Source of the DNA: Iris pallida
Taxonomy: Eukaryota > Streptophyta > Magnoliopsida > Asparagales > Iridaceae
Direction: 5' to 3'
DNA: 64,000 bases
Assembly (NCBI GenBank): GCA_029216955.1
Contig: JANAVB010004000.1
Coordinates: forward strand, 1,633,025 to 1,697,024
In this document: one piece after another, positions 1-10,360 of the stretch
How the letters are laid out: each line of letters begins with the position of its first letter
How positions within the stretch are numbered: position 1 is the stretch's first letter
Made by a program: the position numbers and the translations under genes
The notes under the pieces: model-generated
Database searches by the model: none
What the model saw: only the letters and a program-made list of their open reading frames with translations
What the model was told of the DNA's origin: nothing

Positions 1-2
1 CG

Positions 3-929
3 GTGCAGCTAGCAGAGATGTATCTCAGGCAGATCGTCCGACTTCACGGAGTGCCAGTCAGCATAGTATCAGACAGGGATACGAGATTCACATCGCACTT
101 CTGGCACAGTCTTCATCAAAGTTTGGGGACTCGTCTCAAGTTCAGCTCAGCGTATCATCCGCAGACAGATGGGCAGTCAGAGCGTACTATACAAACTCTT
201 GAAGATATGTTACGGTCGTGTACCCTTGACTTTGGTGGTTCGTGGGAGGATCACCTGCACCTGGTGGAATTCTCGTACAACAATAGTTTCCAGGCTAGTA
301 TCCAGATGGCACCCTTCGAGGCTCTGTATGGCAGGAAATGCAGATCTCCGTTAGCATGGGACGATGTCGGAGAGAGGCAGATGCTCGGTCCAGAACTGAT
401 TTCTCAGACGGTTGAAGTGGTCAGGAAGGTCAGAGATCACCTCCGAGTTGCTCAGGATCGTCAGCGCCATTGGGCCGATGCTCATCGGCGTCCCTTAGAA
501 TTTGCCGTCGGCGACCATGTATTCCTTAGGATCTCGCCTACCCGCGGCGTCATTCGTTTTGGCGTGCGGGGAAAGCTTAGTCCTAGGTATATAGGGCCGT
601 TCGATATTCTGGAGCGAGTAGGCAATGTGTCCTATCGTCTCGCTCTTCTGCCGTCGCTAAGTGAGGTACATGATGTATTCCATGTATCCCAATTAAGACG
701 GTATATCCCGGACCCGAGCCATATCCTAGATCATTCGGAATTGGTTGTTGGTACCAACCTTTCGTATGAGGAGAGGCCCGTGTCTATATTGGACCGGAGA
801 GAAAAGACGCTCAAGAACAAGACTATTAACTTAGTCCGTGTTGCTTGGGGTCATCACTCTCTAGGTGAGTCAACGTGGGAGCGTGAGGACGACATCCGAT
901 CGCGATATCCCTACCTGTTTGACTCGTGA
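3..929 (+). CDS. pol: Ty3/gypsy pol C-terminus: integrase core end plus chromodomain-like tail (partial)
   Basis: This open frame enters from the left edge and ends at TGA 927-929. It covers the last third of a retrotransposon integrase, which joins cDNA to host DNA in the nucleus. The second catalytic Asp is in the motif SDRDTRF and the catalytic Glu in [12 protein letters not shown]; the first Asp would lie upstream of the window. The GPY/F-like module follows ([17 protein letters not shown]), then the [12 protein letters not shown] segment typical of Del/Tekay elements. The last ~50 residues ([10 protein letters not shown] to STWEREDDI) have the layout of a chromodomain, which in chromoviruses is thought to steer integration towards particular chromatin. 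There are no stops or frameshifts in the visible 308 codons, so this copy may be young. The first codon shown is not a true start. Confidence 0.9.
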   Translation: MQLAEMYLRQIVRLHGVPVSIVSDRDTRFTSHFWHSLHQSLGTRLKFSSAYHPQTDGQSERTIQTLEDMLRSCTLDFGGSWEDHLHLVEFSYNNSFQASIQMAPFEALYGRKCRSPLAWDDVGERQMLGPELISQTVEVVRKVRDHLRVAQDRQRHWADAHRRPLEFAVGDHVFLRISPTRGVIRFGVRGKLSPRYIGPFDILERVGNVSYRLALLPSLSEVHDVFHVSQLRRYIPDPSHILDHSELVVGTNLSYEERPVSILDRREKTLKNKTINLVRVAWGHHSLGESTWEREDDIRSRYPYLFDS

Positions 930-1083
930 GGTATAATGTCTTTCTTATGCCTTACGCTTTCCCTTCCTTGCTTGCATTGTATGATTGTATGATTGAACTG
1001 CTTAGTGTAGCTTGTCTGTGCTTAGTATAGCTTGTCGTGGCAATCTTTAGCCCCTTGATTAAATTCCGAGGACAGAATTCTTT

Positions 1084-1098
1084 GAAGGTGGGTAGAGT
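1084..1098 (+). other. Polypurine tract of E1
   Basis: Purine-rich GAAGGTGGGTAGAG immediately precedes the 3' LTR and would prime plus-strand DNA synthesis. The same GGTGGGTAGA core precedes the LTRs at 17712 (H) and 24920 (E2), which links the three families. Confidence 0.75.
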
Positions 1099-1749
1099 TG
1101 TCACCCCCATTTCCCGTATTTCGTATTATGCTCGTATTTGATTTTTGGCACGTATTTTATTTTCCTGGACATGTGGTCTTTTGATTCTTGTAAGCAGGTT
1201 TTAACCATGGCTTGGTTTTATTTTGTGGAGAATGTTTGGTTTGGTTTGGTTTGGTTCAACATGCTTGGAACACCATAAGCCTACACTCCACCTCCATTCC
1301 ACCACAACACCCTCATTATAACCCACCTACTTCTCTCTCCTCCATAATTTTCTTCATTAATTTCTTCTTCTTCTTCCTCCACCCACACCTATAGGCAAGT
1401 GCATCTTGCCATTAAATAAGCACCACATTTTATTTGTTCATTAGCTAGATTAGGACATGGAGAACAACATTAGAACTTGGAATTTTGTGATTTGGAGACT
1501 CCATTGTTCTAGATCTAAGTTTTAGTTATTTTTGGAATTCCTTGGTTTTGATCTATTAAACTTTGATTTTAGCTTGTTTTGATGCTTCCATGTGGAAGAG
1601 AATTCAATTTTACTCAAGTTAGAACTTTGAAAATCTAAATTTGGTTTTGATTTGGCTAAGTTGTGAAGATTTGAACTTGGTGTTCTTGGTGTTCTTGAGA
1701 GTTCAGCCATGGTGGAGCTCTCGGCCAATGCTTTTTAGCACCTGGCCGA

Positions 1750-2125
1750 TTGCGCACTATTTCCTGGCCTGCGCTCTTTAGTGCAAGGCCATTTGCGCAC
1801 CCTGACCTGTGCTCTTTAGCGCATGGCCATTTGCGCAAGATCCTCAGCCAGTGCTTGCGCTGTGCTGGATTGCGCTGGCGCAGGACAGCCATGCGCAGGC
1901 CAGCCATGCGCAAGCCAGCCATGCACAAAGTAACCCCTGCGCAATCGACCATTGCGCAATCCATCTCTGCGCAACCAGCTCCTGCGCAGTTCACTCCTGC
2001 GCAGTCTACCTTCTGCGCAATCCATCTGTGCGCCATCTGCCCCTGCGCACTTGGCACCCTGCGCAGTTGGTACCCTGCGCAGCTCACCCTGCGCACTTGG
2101 CACCCTGCGCAGTGCATACCCTGCG
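1750..2125. repeat. TGCGCA palindrome cluster in the E1 LTR
   Basis: About 19 copies of the 6-bp palindrome TGCGCA lie in under 400 bp, mostly as CCTGCGCA(G/A) or ATTGCGCAA separated by 10-15 bp. The spacing is irregular, so this is not a simple microsatellite. The motif is scarce in the rest of E1. Confidence 0.85.
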
Positions 2126-2310
2126 CAACCTACTTGTCTATGATGAATTTGTTATTTCTTGATCTTGGCTCTTCTATTGTCCTATTTATTTTAGTATTTT
2201 ATTAGGTATTTTACGCCCATTTTATATCCTTACGCCTTTTATCATGAACTTAATTTTACTCATATATTTGGAATGACTATTGTACTTGGCTTGGTATGAC
2301 AAGGAACTAG

Positions 2311-2460
2311 CATAACATGACAGTGACCCGTAGTGGTGCACTCCTGACACGACCAACCTGACTTGATAGTGGCCCGTCGTGGCGCACCCCTGACAAGTAC
2401 CCTGACATGATTTATCTTGATAACTTGATAGTGGCCCGTGGCGGTGCACTCCTGACTTGA
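2311..2460. repeat. Three degenerate ~60-bp direct repeats in the E1 LTR
   Basis: Three copies of a unit with the core GTGGCCCGTxGxGGTGCAC followed by TCCTGAC are seen, the third next to a run of TGACT repeats. Confidence 0.7.
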
Positions 2461-3783
2461 CTTGACTTGATAACTTGACTTGACTTGCCTTGACACCGTG
2501 GGTGTTTCTGCTTGCTTGCTTGTACAATCCACTTGTCTTGTCTTGCATCATGTCTAGGACGTGACTTCCTGGGTACCACGGCCAGGGACTCGCGCTAAAC
2601 TGGATTAGGCTAATTATTAGATCAAACTAGAACATGGAGAATTCCCAGTCACGTGCAATCTCGTTATCTGGGCGCTTTAATGGACTTGTAGCTTGCCGAC
2701 GAGTAGAGCACATTTCCAGCACACTGTCATGTGTTGCACCCTCTAAGTCACCTAAGGGTACATTTGTCTCCCGGGCGATGTACCCAACTATAACTCTCAA
2801 CCCGCGGAAGGATAACTGGATGGTCTGCAGGGCTTGGGACTGGGAGTTTCTCACTTGCATCTTGTTAGTAATTAAGGCTTGTGATAACCCTAGTTAGTTA
2901 AAGTAGTAAGCCGTAGTACTTGCTTGGCCGATTGCGAATGGATGGTGTCCAGCCTTGTCTAAGTCTTGTCTAGCTCCAGTACCTGCTATCTCCTGAGCGT
3001 GTTTGTTTTACTTATCTTAACGATAAATGAGTAGAGATAGTGAGCTATTCAGGCGAAGGGTTACAACCCCGGTCCTTGTCTTGTTTAAGGATTGTAACCT
3101 GGCTCCCGGAATGGTTCCACGTCCCTAGTCGTTTATCGCCCTGTGTGCTTTACTACTTGTACTTTCTTTTATTCTTTATGTTCTGATATGCTAGCTTTTG
3201 TTCTTATTTGTGGCCTCCTTTGTGGCACTTGCTCTTTCTGGGGTTTGACCCAGCTGGTTTTGTGTGGCCAGATTTCGGAGCAGCTCCCGAGGATCTACCA
3301 AGCTTCCAGCCCAATGGTGACAACTAGACGAAACCCGGGCCAAGAGTGGGTTTTCCTTTTTGTTTCACCCACTTATATGTAAATTTATTCTTTTGAGGCG
3401 TTTAGCCGACGAGCACCTGTTAGCTCGATGCACATTTACTTACTGTCTGCCTACGGGCTGTAAACATGATTAACAAATCCTAGGGTTGATCATGTATGAC
3501 TGAACTCTTGCTAGTCCTATCATTTTGTACGACTAGCTTCATGATTATCCAATATGTATTATTTGGGACGCCTTATATATATATATTTGATGCTCTAACA
3601 TCTTGTAACTCTGTTAATTGTTTGAGATTGAGACAATAGGCTTGACCTTAAGAGACTGCTGGCTTGTAGTAAACCCTCATATCTAGACAGCCGTGACCGT
3701 ATAGTTGAGATGTATTCTATTTCAATATACGTAGCTGGCTATGTCTGCCCCCGCTCTCCAGTATTCTGGTTCTGGGCGTGACA

Positions 3784-6380
3784 GGACAGTTTTGTGGAGC
3801 CGACTTCGTCATCTCGTAACTCCGCCGTCGCAGCTTCGGTTGGTGCGCTACCAGTTCCTGTGTGCAGCTGGTATAACCATCTTCCTGCCCCTTAAGTTTC
3901 GTTTCATTATAAGCACGTTCGGTTGGTCGAATTCGACGCCAAAATTGGCCATCCGAATTCTTTAATTTGCACTTGTAAAATTTTATTTTTTTTACCCGGG
4001 ACTCCGGATTCAATTTTTGACACCACCAATAGACTCGTGGCGTCGTTCTAGCATATTTTCATATAAAGTTTGCTTGATTTGGAGAACGTGGGCCCTAGCA
4101 CGCATTTCGGTGCAAAGTGGGTCGTATATTTCGAGTCAACGGGTCACTTTGAGTTCGGCTCATCGAAATCCAATTTTGGATATACCATTGAGTTCGTATC
4201 GTCATTATGGACTCGTTGACATATAATTTGCTGATTTTTGAAGACATTTGCTCCGGCACGCATTTTGGTGCAAACTGGATTCCAAATGTCCGCGTCAACG
4301 TGTCATTTTGAGATCGGCTCATCGGAATCCTATTTCGGACATACCGTTGGGTTCGTATCATCATTCTGGATTCATGGAGATATAATTTGCTAGGTTTTGT
4401 AGACTTCTATCTTGACACGTTTTTGGTGCAAAGTGTGTCCAACGGCGGACATCATTTTGATCTAAAATTACCGTTTTGCCCTTGTGTCTAAATTGGACTT
4501 ATGGGTAGGCTATCCTAGCTAATTTGAACATTTTGGACACGTTCATGATATTTATTTTATCATCCGACAACATCTGTAGATTTTGCTTATGTATCATCCT
4601 TAATTTTTAATTATTTATTTTTCAGAAATTGTTACTTTCTGTTTTTGAATTTATATATATATTTTAATTTCTGTAAAAATTCGGAAAATTTTTTATTTAA
4701 ATACTATGTTAATTTATCTAATTTATTATAATTTTTCCAGTATTTAATAAGTACATTTGGTATTTTATAAAAATAGGAAAACAGAAATCATTTTCAGGAT
4801 ACATGTGTTTGCTGATTTTTAATAAATATTTGTGAGGGTTTATAAATTCCAGAAAAATAAGTATAAATTTCTATAATTAACAAGGATCATTTTGGTACTT
4901 TAATTTTTGTATAACTGCGCTTTTTGTCTGTCTCAAAAATTGTTGGAACTCAGTGTATAGTTTGATTTATTTATTGAATAGTTACGACTTACAAGTTTTG
5001 TGTTGATTTGAGTTATTGTAGTATTGGACCACCCCCTACACTAGTGTAAAGACTCTAGAAAATTAGTTTGGATATAGTGTCACTCCACATTAGACTTTTA
5101 TGCTAGGTCCCCACTTGGCTAGTATCCAGTTAGGAGTCGTGTCACACAGCTAGTGTAATCTTGAACATAACTTAGAGGCTGAGTTTGTATATCATTATTG
5201 ACAGGACACCAGACATCTATATCTTCGTACTAGTATTCTTGCTTTGCTCGAGGCAAGTACATCTACAAACTCATTTACTGTCTTTTACTGCTAGAACATG
5301 TATTAACCATGTTAAAATACTGATCCTTGAGGTAGCAAGTTAAATCTTCACATGTTGTATTACTTTCAGTACCTGCCATGCTTATGACAGTTCTTATATC
5401 TTCACATGCTTCTTACTGGTTCTCAGTATATGTTTCACTATGCTTTATACTGCTCTCAGTACCTACCGTGCTTTATACCGATCTCAGTAGCTCTTACATG
5501 TTAGAACCTGGGTTATGGGGAAACTGATAGTTGAGTATGTGATCATGTCCCTTCTCCCGTACGTATGTACCGAGCAAGGTTGACATTTTATATGTATACC
5601 TTGTCGTAGGTGCACCAGCTTTATCTGTACGTATGTACATCTATCGCTTGCTTACTTGTACGGAAGTACATTTTATTTACATGTGCCTCCTGCACATTGT
5701 ACACCTATTGACGATCACGTACCTGCTCCAGTTTTAAACTCTAGATATACATGTGTCACCTTGACAAATGTATTTTACCGTGATTCCAGTCATACCATGA
5801 TTCCAGATATGCCATGTTCCCTACGTTACTATGATATTGTGATCCCAGTTGTACCATGAGGCCATGTTTCCAGTATTTTTTGTTTTATAGACTTATCACA
5901 CCATATTTCTTGTTCTATATCTCTTTCATTATATATTCAGTACTTTAGTTGTAGAGGTTGTACTTGCTCCCGTCCTGATAGGATAACGTTGTAGGTTCAC
6001 TTTTCGAGAAGGAAATGCTATGTGATTGATACTATGGCACTGATTTTGAGGACCTGGCCTTCGCTCCAGAAGAGGCCCCAGCGGGGGAACCTTGCTTAGA
6101 TGTCTTTCTTGTGTTTTGGGACTTAGACTTTGGTCTGTACTTATATTTGGATACTGGACTTTGTCTCCAGTTAGATACTTTGGATGTGTATTATTAAGCC
6201 TGTACTTGTCTACCTTCGCTTATAGATGCTGTGTTGTGATGAACCTTTAAATATGATTTTAGAACTGTTAGCAGCTTAGATCCTTTATTGTCTATTCTTA
6301 GAACAGCTTATTACGCTTTAACAAGTGTAGGCTGGACATGGCTCGGCCCGGCCCAACAATTTGGGTAACGGGTCGTGACA
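3784..6380 (+). repeat. 5' LTR of H, 3' portion
   Basis: This block matches 30779-33375 almost base for base over ~2.6 kb and ends at the LTR terminus GTGACA. The first part of this LTR is off the left edge because E1 was inserted at 3784. No gene is present; the 67-codon frame at 5656 occurs in both LTR copies and looks non-coding. Confidence 0.8.
4018..4440. repeat. ~180-bp tandem repeat block in the H LTR (also at ~31015-31435)
   Basis: Three degenerate units carry, in order, CATATAA(A/T)TTTGCT, a GGTGCAAA segment, TCAACG(G/T)GTCA, a GGxTCATCG segment and GTTCGTATC(A/G)TCATT. The same arrangement is in both LTR copies, so it predates insertion of H. Confidence 0.65.
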
Positions 6381-7104
6381 TGTTTTTAGTGGCGGCCCAT
6401 GCAGTTCCAGACTTAAGTTGTTTGGTTACGTTATTGTACCAATCATGCCTAAAATTAGGATCTAGGATAACTTGTTAACACTAGGGATAAACATTTAAAA
6501 CACCTAGAGGATATCTAGGATTGCAACATAGGAGAACTCATTACAGCATAGGATCGTTTACTATATTTAGTATCTTGCTTGAAATTCTGTGGGTTACAAT
6601 TTTGGCCAGGATAGTACCCTTGGGATGACCCCTGAGGATCTTACTCTAATCTTATCTCGAAATTTGTTTTCACCTGTTTTAATTGCTCTCCCTTAAATTC
6701 GTTGTTGAATTTAATTTCTGATTTTCGTTGTTAACTTTGATCTTGTATCGTGATAAATCTTGTGGATTAAATTGTTATATATCTTGATAAGGTAAACGTC
6801 TGCTTTGGTTATGGAGTTTAGAATTTATCGCAGCCATACTAGCTGGTATGACAAAAACATAGGGCTTGATTTTGGGTATACTTATCTTATTTATAGAATT
6901 TAGATTTTCTCGCAGCCATACCGGTTGGCGTGGCGAGGATTCTAGATAACATGATTATAGGGTGTATACCATAGTTATGACTATCGTTTATTGCATCTAA
7001 GCTTACTGGTGGGGCAAAAATTCTGGCAACATGATTTCAGGAAGACGTTTATGGTTATCAGATCATATCTTAACTTGGTTTACTTCGTCATGACCGATTG
7101 AGCA
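6381..7104 (+). other. Left internal region of H, non-coding, with primer-site region
   Basis: Directly after the LTR is TGTTTTTAG followed by TGGCGGCCCATGCAG at 6390, almost the same as in E2 (22691). A primer-binding site is expected here, but I could not assign the tRNA. The rest is AT-rich and shows no gag or pol similarity. A segment around GGGATGACCCCTGAG is shared with the interior of E2. Confidence 0.6.
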
Positions 7105-7575
7105 CACTACAAAAATAACCCATTTTAGCGACGTCAAAAGACGTCGCTAAATAAGGACAATCTGTCGCTAAAATAAATTTGCGACGTATTTAGCGACGAA
7201 AATTGGGTGTCGCGTATAGGCATGTCGCAGATGACAATTTCGTCGCAGAACGTCGCTGTTTGCGACGGCATGATTAGTGTCGCAAGACGTCACAAAATTA
7301 GCGACAGATAGCAACGTAAGGTTACGTCGCCAAAATAGCGACGTAGAGCGACCACGTTGCGACGCCATAAACTTTATATATAATGACATGGCATGGCAGC
7401 CACGTGTGCACTTTAGCGACGCCTAGCGACAAATTTAGCGACGTCCGCTGACAGGTTGTCATTTTCCACGTCAGCAGTTTAGCGACGTCTAGCGACGTTA
7501 CGTCACTAGTTAGCGACGTATAGCGACGTGTACGTTCCGTCGCTGTCCGTCGCAGAACGTCGTTATACGTCGCAA
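7105..7575. repeat. Left TIR and subterminal repeats of CACTA1
   Basis: After the CACTAC terminus, the 8-bp unit TAGCGACG and its complement CGTCGCTA recur about 20 times in both orientations. In En/Spm such repeats bind the TNPA protein. Confidence 0.85.
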
Positions 7576-7587
7576 ATATTATTAAAA

Positions 7588-7978
7588 AAAATTTAAAAAA
7601 ATATAATTGGTATTTTTGTTATGCTGTGTGTCTGTGTTTACAGTGTGTGTGAAGTGCAGTGTTCGAACCATCGACAGTTTCGCTTACTGTTCTATGTTTT
7701 AACTTGGATAGAAAAAGCAACAGTTCATGGTGTACTTCTCAGAGCTTCCTCTTCACGTCCTTCACCTTCTCGGGAACCTTTACGACGTCCGATGAAAGTG
7801 AAGGACGTGTAAATGAAGCTCTCAGAAGTACACCATGAACTGTTGCTCTTTCTATCCAAGATAAAACATACAACAGTAATCGAAACTGTCGATGGTTCCG
7901 AACACTGCATTTCACATTCAATGTAAACACAGACACACATCATCACAAAAATACACATTATATTTTTTTAAAATTTCG
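7588..7978. repeat. ~390-bp foldback (hairpin) inside CACTA1
   Basis: Two arms of about 190 bp face each other across a loop of only about 10-15 bp around 7780. Examples of pairing are AGTTCATGGTGTACTTCT at 7722 against its complement at 7824, and ACCATCGACAGTTTCG against CGAAACTGTCGATGGT. I judge arm identity near 90% by eye. Outer arms pair as well (AAAAAATATAAT at 7597 with ATTATATTTTTT at 7957). It lies between the subterminal repeats and the 3' end of the second gene. Confidence 0.85.
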
Positions 7979-8248
7979 GCAGTACCTCCTTTGTATATCA
8001 GATCATCGCTTATAACCCAGCGTAGGTATATTTGTCATCCCCGTCGCAGATATCACAAAGTAAATATCACAATAAAAATAGGAGGCAGTGCAAAGTAAAT
8101 ATCACAGACACGCATCTCACAAACATCCAATAGAGTCAAATAAAAATGGAAGATAAAAAGTTTCCCACCAAGTGTATAAACGAAAGTGTACTAATAAACA
8201 ATTTGCCCATAGGGCCAATACATACAAGTTATAAAAAAATCAATAAAA

Positions 8249-10201
8249 TTACTGCGGACCCCTGCCGCACAACTGGGATAGAATGTAGTCATACTGCTCC
8301 TGGGTGAGCTGCACCGTAGGGGCAGTAGGAGGCAGTGCAATGTCTGGAGTCGGCGCCGTCGATGGACCGGGAGGACGTATCTGCTCCAGCTCTCGCAGTC
8401 GCTCACCATAAACAACAAGGGTACTCAGCACCCTCTCAGTACTCGCCTCAAGCAAAGCCGAAACCTGAGTGAGTGAGGCAGATATGCTCCTCTGCGATCC
8501 CTCCAGCTCGACCTGTCTACGCTCTGTGCGCTGCATAAACTCGGTGAGCGTGTGCAAGCTGGCAGCTGTAGCCTGATGCAGACTCATCAGCTCCTGTATA
8601 CTGCGCTCGACCGCATCAAATCGTCCGGTGACGATCGGAGGGTCGGATCGTCGCTCGACCGTATCAGAAATCTGCTGCTGCAACTCGTGACGCAGCTCCT
8701 CGATCTGACGACGAACATCCTCAGCTCGTGACGACGCCTGCGAAGCCGGAGACTGCGCACTGACAGAGGGGGCCCAGGATGACTCCGAAGCCAAATACGT
8801 GCCGTAGGATCCCGTACCGTAGTATGTACCCTTCTGAAGACCGCCAACGGCGGTCATCCAGAGCTCGTCCGGCGATGGAGCTGTAGGCGGCTGGGAGGAA
8901 GTACCAACCCCTCCCTCCGCTTGCGCACTAGCAGTAGCAGCCGCCTCCTCCTGTAGCCGAACAAACTAGGCCTAGAATATGTTTGCTAACGTGTAAGTGT
9001 TTGCTAAAGTCTATATTAATATCTATTTTCCTATTTTCTAAATTATAGTAAATTAATTTAAAGAATAGAACGTACATATGCCTGCGTCGCCCTCTCGTCA
9101 ATGAACTCCCCAGCCCTCCGATGGGTGACCAGGAAGACGGTCACCATGTTCGGGTCCTCACCCTTTTTTACCTGTTAAAATATATTATCTATTATTAGTA
9201 TTAAACATTCTATCGAACTATATATAAATTATTGTCCGTCCTAGAAAACGTACCAGACGACAAAAATGCTCCGTCATCGGAATGGAGCCACCACACCACT
9301 TATCGGCGCTCGACCGTGCCACCTTGGCCTTGTCAGACCGCTCCTGGTACTTGGGCTCGCTGAATCTAGCCTTCATCGCAGCCCACTGCTCTGGCGTGAT
9401 CCAACCATGGATCGGCTGTCCAGAGCGATCATGAGACTTCTGGTCGAGGATCGCATCACGGATGAGCTTGCCTGCGACGGCAGAAAATTGGCCCTCGATC
9501 CTCGCCGCTCGGTGTGGTGGATAGAAATAGGTCCTCTACAAGAAGTAAAATACAAAAGTTGTATAATATACACAAATGATTATTAAAATTTAAAAATAAA
9601 CAAATTTTTTACCTTTAAGTGGGCGAACCAAAAGGCCTTCCTATCTGCGGGAGCATCTGAGTAGTTAATCCAAAGCCAACCATAGTTCTGCCTCAGAAAT
9701 ACCCCAGCTGTCTCTGTATTACAGAAGGCCGATATCTATACAATAATAATTTTTCATGAATATATATGTACATATAATCATTTAAGAAATATATATTAAT
9801 TAATTAACTTACTTTATAGGCCCGTCCGTCCAAATCTCCATACGCGTCTCGCCCGGGGGAGCGCATGGAGGGTCGCTCTCACCTCCTGTCTGGGCAGGAT
9901 CAGTCTGATCGCCGTCCTCCATATGCTCGACGTCGGCTCCCCCCATAGAGCCGTCGACAGGAGGAATGCTAGACGGGGGATCAGGGATGCTGGACGCGGG
10001 ATCAGGAAGGCTGGACGACGAGGGAGGAGTCGCCAACCTGCTGGAACTGCCCTGTCCTGGTAATGGACTGGGAACAGAACGGTATACTGGCGTACTCGAA
10101 GATGAGGATGAGGGTACGAAACTGCCCTCTCCATCCCCAGGCCAAGGCTGACGGGACTGCCTAATGTAAAATCCTCCGCGTCGTCCTCCTGGTCTAGTCA
10201 T
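8249..10201 (-). CDS. CACTA second protein, Ptta/En/Spm (Transposase_24-like) family, five exons
   Basis: Proposed exons on the minus strand: 10201-9813, 9735-9613, 9535-9254, 9171-9076 and 8965-8249 (stop TAA). The last four join in phase 0 with GT/AG borders. The second to fourth encode a core with motifs NYGWLWINYSD, GWITPEQWAAMK, KYQERSDKAKVARSS, GGSIPMTEHF and VFLVTHRRAGEFIDERA. That order matches the plant Ptta/En/Spm family, which includes TNPA-like subterminal-repeat binding proteins. The last exon (239 codons) has a coiled-coil stretch rich in Gln and Glu and would serve oligomerisation. The first exon is Ser/Pro-rich. By my boundaries the first junction does not keep the frame: exon 1 ends in phase 2 and exon 2 opens in phase 0. 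Either a base has been lost or the first exon is mis-drawn. The functional link to the TIR repeats is inference. Confidence 0.7.
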
Positions 10202-10360
10202 ACCTGATAATAACATATGACAATAAAATAAAAATACATATTTATATGATAGACATCACAGATTTTTGAAAAATATCATGGTCACAGATAAAAGTGTCAC
10301 TAAAGTATCACAGATTTATTATTACAAAAATACATATTTATATGATAGACATCACAGATT

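Larger units (their letters stand above)
1..3783 (+). mobile_element. Ty3/gypsy chromovirus E1 (Tekay/Del-like), 3' portion
   Basis: The window opens inside this LTR retrotransposon. Visible are the end of the integrase region with a chromodomain-like C-terminus, a polypurine tract and a complete 3' LTR beginning TGTCACCCCC and ending GGGCGTGACA. Directly after the LTR comes GGACA, the point where the 5' LTR of element H resumes; the intact second copy of H has the same GGACA in unbroken context at 30779. E1 is therefore inserted in the 5' LTR of H. The 5' LTR, gag, protease and RT lie to the left of the window. Confidence 0.85.
1099..3783 (+). repeat. 3' LTR of E1 (2685 bp)
   Basis: The LTR starts TGTCACCCCC right after the polypurine tract and ends GTGACA at 3783. 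It has no gene. It contains a cluster of about 19 TGCGCA palindromes (1750-2125), three degenerate copies of a ~60-bp unit around GTGCACTCCTGAC (2311-2460) and a possible TATA region near 1315. The small open frames inside it are low-complexity by-products. Confidence 0.8.

Noticed and set aside
1099..6380. A single 5.3-kb LTR from 1099 to 6380
   Set aside because: The block from 3784 on is matched at 30779 while 1099-3783 is not, and GGGCGTGACA then GGACA at 3783 is an LTR end plus target duplication. Two LTRs of different elements abut.
8191..8418. Other minus-strand frames overlapping the CACTA1 second gene (8191-8418, 8587-8847)
   Set aside because: They are alternative-frame shadows of the coiled-coil exon ending at 8249.
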